Of a stretch of DNA of 6,744 nt, positions 5,381-6,744 are shown in pieces (position 1 is the first letter of the stretch; each line of letters starts with the position of its first letter). The notes beneath the pieces were generated by a model, which ran no database searches, was not told the origin of the DNA, and worked only from the letters and a program-made list of their open reading frames with translations. The translations under genes were made by a program, and so were the position numbers. The DNA lies in assembly GCA_030044035.1 (NCBI GenBank), contig JASHWN010000047.1, positions 1-6,744 of the forward strand. Direction: 5' to 3'. This stretch comes from Xanthobacteraceae bacterium (GTDB lineage: Bacteria > Pseudomonadota > Alphaproteobacteria > Rhizobiales > Xanthobacteraceae).

Positions 5381-6744
5381 ATGATAAAGTGGGTGCGGGT
5401 AAATCGAGGGCTTGTCGTGGCCGGCTTGCTCCTCGCAGTGGGTCTGTTTGGCTTGGCGCCCGGCGGTGCGCTGGCCGCGCCCATCGAGCACACGGCGGCG
5501 ACCGAAATCGTGGTCGAAGGCAACCGCCGCGTCGAGGCCGACACCATCCGCTCGTACTTCAAGGCGACGCCCGGCGAGCGGCTCAATGCCGACCAGATCG
5601 ACGCCGGATTGAAGGCGCTTTACGCCTCCGGCCTGTTTCAGGACATCCACGTCTCCACTCAGGGCAACCGTCTGATCGTGTCGGTCGTGGAGGCGTCGGT
5701 GATCGACCGCCTCGTATTCGAGGGCAACCACCGGATGAAGGACGAGCAGCTGCAGGAGGAGATCCAGTCCAAGGCGCGCGGCACGCTGTCGCGGCCGATG
5801 GTGCAGGCTGACGTCGAGCGCATCATCGAAATCTATCACCGCAACGGACGCTTCGACGTCACCGTCACGCCCCAGATCATCGAGCGGCCCAACAATCGCG
5901 TCGACCTGATCTTCAAGATCAACGAAGGCGAGAAGACCGGCGTCAAGCAGATCAATTTCGTCGGCAACCACGCCTATTCGAATTGGCGGCTCAAGGAAGT
6001 CATCAAGACCGCGGTCTCGAACTGGCTGAGCTTTCTGCAGACCACCGACGTCTACGACCCCGATCGCATCGAGGCCGACCGCGACCTCTTGCGCCGTTTC
6101 TATCTCAAGCACGGCTATGCCGACGTGCAGATTGTTGCCGCGACCGGCGAATACGATCCGGCGCGGAAGGGCTTCATCATCACGTTCACGATCGAAGAAG
6201 GCCCGCGCTACCACTTCGGCGCAATCGACGTGCAGTCCAACGTGCGCGCGGTCGATCCGAACACGCTGCGGCCGCTGCTGCTGACCCACTCCGGCGATAT
6301 CTACAACGGCGAAGCGGTGGAAAAGACCGTGGAGGATTTGACGGTCGAAATGGCGCGGCGCGGCTATCCGTTCGGCACCGTGCGCCCGCGCGGCGACCGT
6401 AACCCACAAACGCACACCATCGGCGTCGTCTTCGTCGTCGACGAAGGCACGCGCGCCTATATCGAACGCATCAACATTCGCGGCAATACGCGCACCCGCG
6501 ACTACGTCATCCGGCGCGAGCTCGACATCAACGAAGGCGACCCGTACAACCGCGCACTGATCGATCGCGCCGAGCGGCGCATCAAGAACCTGAATTTCTT
6601 CAAGTCGGTGAAGATCACCAACGAGCCCGGCTCGGCGCCGGACCGCGTCGTGATCAACATCGATGTGGTCGAGCAGTCGACCGGCGATTTCTCGGTGATG
6701 GGCGGCTATTCCACCGCGCAGGGCTGGATGGTGTCGGTCTCGCT
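5381..6744 (+). CDS. bamA: Outer-membrane protein assembly factor BamA, N-terminal part, cut by the right edge
   Basis: Core of the BAM complex, which folds and inserts beta-barrel proteins into the outer membrane. The 454 visible codons begin with a Sec signal peptide: a basic start (MIKWVRVNR), a hydrophobic core (residues 11-26) and a predicted cut after ALA at 30-32. Five POTRA domains follow, at about 42-107 (EIVVEGNRRV), 108-186 (IDRLVFEGNHRM), 187-274 (GVKQINFVGNHAY), 275-356 (YHFGAIDV) and 357-432 (IERINIRGNTRTRDYVIRRE). Each ends near a strand or EG turn, and the fifth has the strongly conserved GNTRT and the RIKNLNFFKSV helix-strand. The barrel begins at about 436 (FSVMGGYST). Family members are usually 750-850 residues, so most of the barrel lies outside. 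ATG 5381 is chosen because it gives a proper signal peptide; AAGGG is 10 bases upstream. Downstream lpxD-fabZ-lpxA is usual in relatives (inference). Confidence 0.96.
   Translation, partial: MIKWVRVNRGLVVAGLLLAVGLFGLAPGGALAAPIEHTAATEIVVEGNRRVEADTIRSYFKATPGERLNADQIDAGLKALYASGLFQDIHVSTQGNRLIVSVVEASVIDRLVFEGNHRMKDEQLQEEIQSKARGTLSRPMVQADVERIIEIYHRNGRFDVTVTPQIIERPNNRVDLIFKINEGEKTGVKQINFVGNHAYSNWRLKEVIKTAVSNWLSFLQTTDVYDPDRIEADRDLLRRFYLKHGYADVQIVAATGEYDPARKGFIITFTIEEGPRYHFGAIDVQSNVRAVDPNTLRPLLLTHSGDIYNGEAVEKTVEDLTVEMARRGYPFGTVRPRGDRNPQTHTIGVVFVVDEGTRAYIERINIRGNTRTRDYVIRRELDINEGDPYNRALIDRAERRIKNLNFFKSVKITNEPGSAPDRVVINIDVVEQSTGDFSVMGGYSTAQGWMVSVS

Noticed and set aside
5377..5811. 144-codon + strand frame starting with GTG at the bamA start
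   Set aside because: It is out of frame with the BamA reading frame and its arginine- and glycine-rich translation is typical of a shadow frame.
5195..6415. 406-codon open frame on the - strand under bamA
   Set aside because: It is antisense to an unmistakable BamA coding region. GC-rich codon bias keeps such antisense frames open, and the translation shows no recognisable domain.

Overview
The window is a compact, single-strand gene block from a GC-rich alphaproteobacterium, most likely of the order Hyphomicrobiales (Rhizobiales). The assignment rests on the gene order pyrH-frr-uppS-cdsA-dxr-rseP(mmpA)-bamA, the strong GC bias at third codon positions, the GTG starts with 4-base overlaps, and an RseP-type protease with one PDZ domain, as in Caulobacter MmpA. 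Genus or species cannot be read from the sequence alone.

Layout, all on the + strand. Positions 1-468 hold the C-terminal two thirds of UMP kinase (pyrH), cut by the left edge. Positions 469-593 are a structured gap with three inverted repeats and a tandem repeat, ending in the ribosome binding site of frr. Positions 594-1157 encode ribosome recycling factor (frr), 1154-1933 undecaprenyl diphosphate synthase (uppS), and 1930-2799 CDP-diglyceride synthase (cdsA). frr/uppS and uppS/cdsA each share a GTGA overlap. Positions 2804-4030 encode DXP reductoisomerase (dxr), and about 4075-5226 a site-2 protease (rseP/mmpA). A 154-base gap (5227-5380) contains a possible 16-codon reading frame. The signal peptide, five POTRA domains and the start of the barrel of BamA follow from 5381 to the right edge.

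The genes fit together as a growth and envelope block. PyrH feeds pyrimidine nucleotide supply and Frr recycles ribosomes. Dxr commits carbon to the MEP isoprenoid pathway, and its products are the substrates of UppS, which makes the C55 lipid carrier for peptidoglycan and other envelope glycans. CdsA makes the CDP-diacylglycerol from which phospholipids are built. RseP/MmpA is an inner-membrane protease, and BamA inserts outer-membrane proteins. The tight spacing from frr to rseP suggests one transcript. The two larger gaps, before frr and before bamA, are the places where extra control would fit.

I found no new multi-gene system, mobile element, CRISPR array or RNA gene here. The coding content is conserved housekeeping. 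The items worth a second look are small: the hairpin-rich leader of frr, the possible short ORF before bamA, and a 14-base repeat encoding the same peptide near both ends of rseP.
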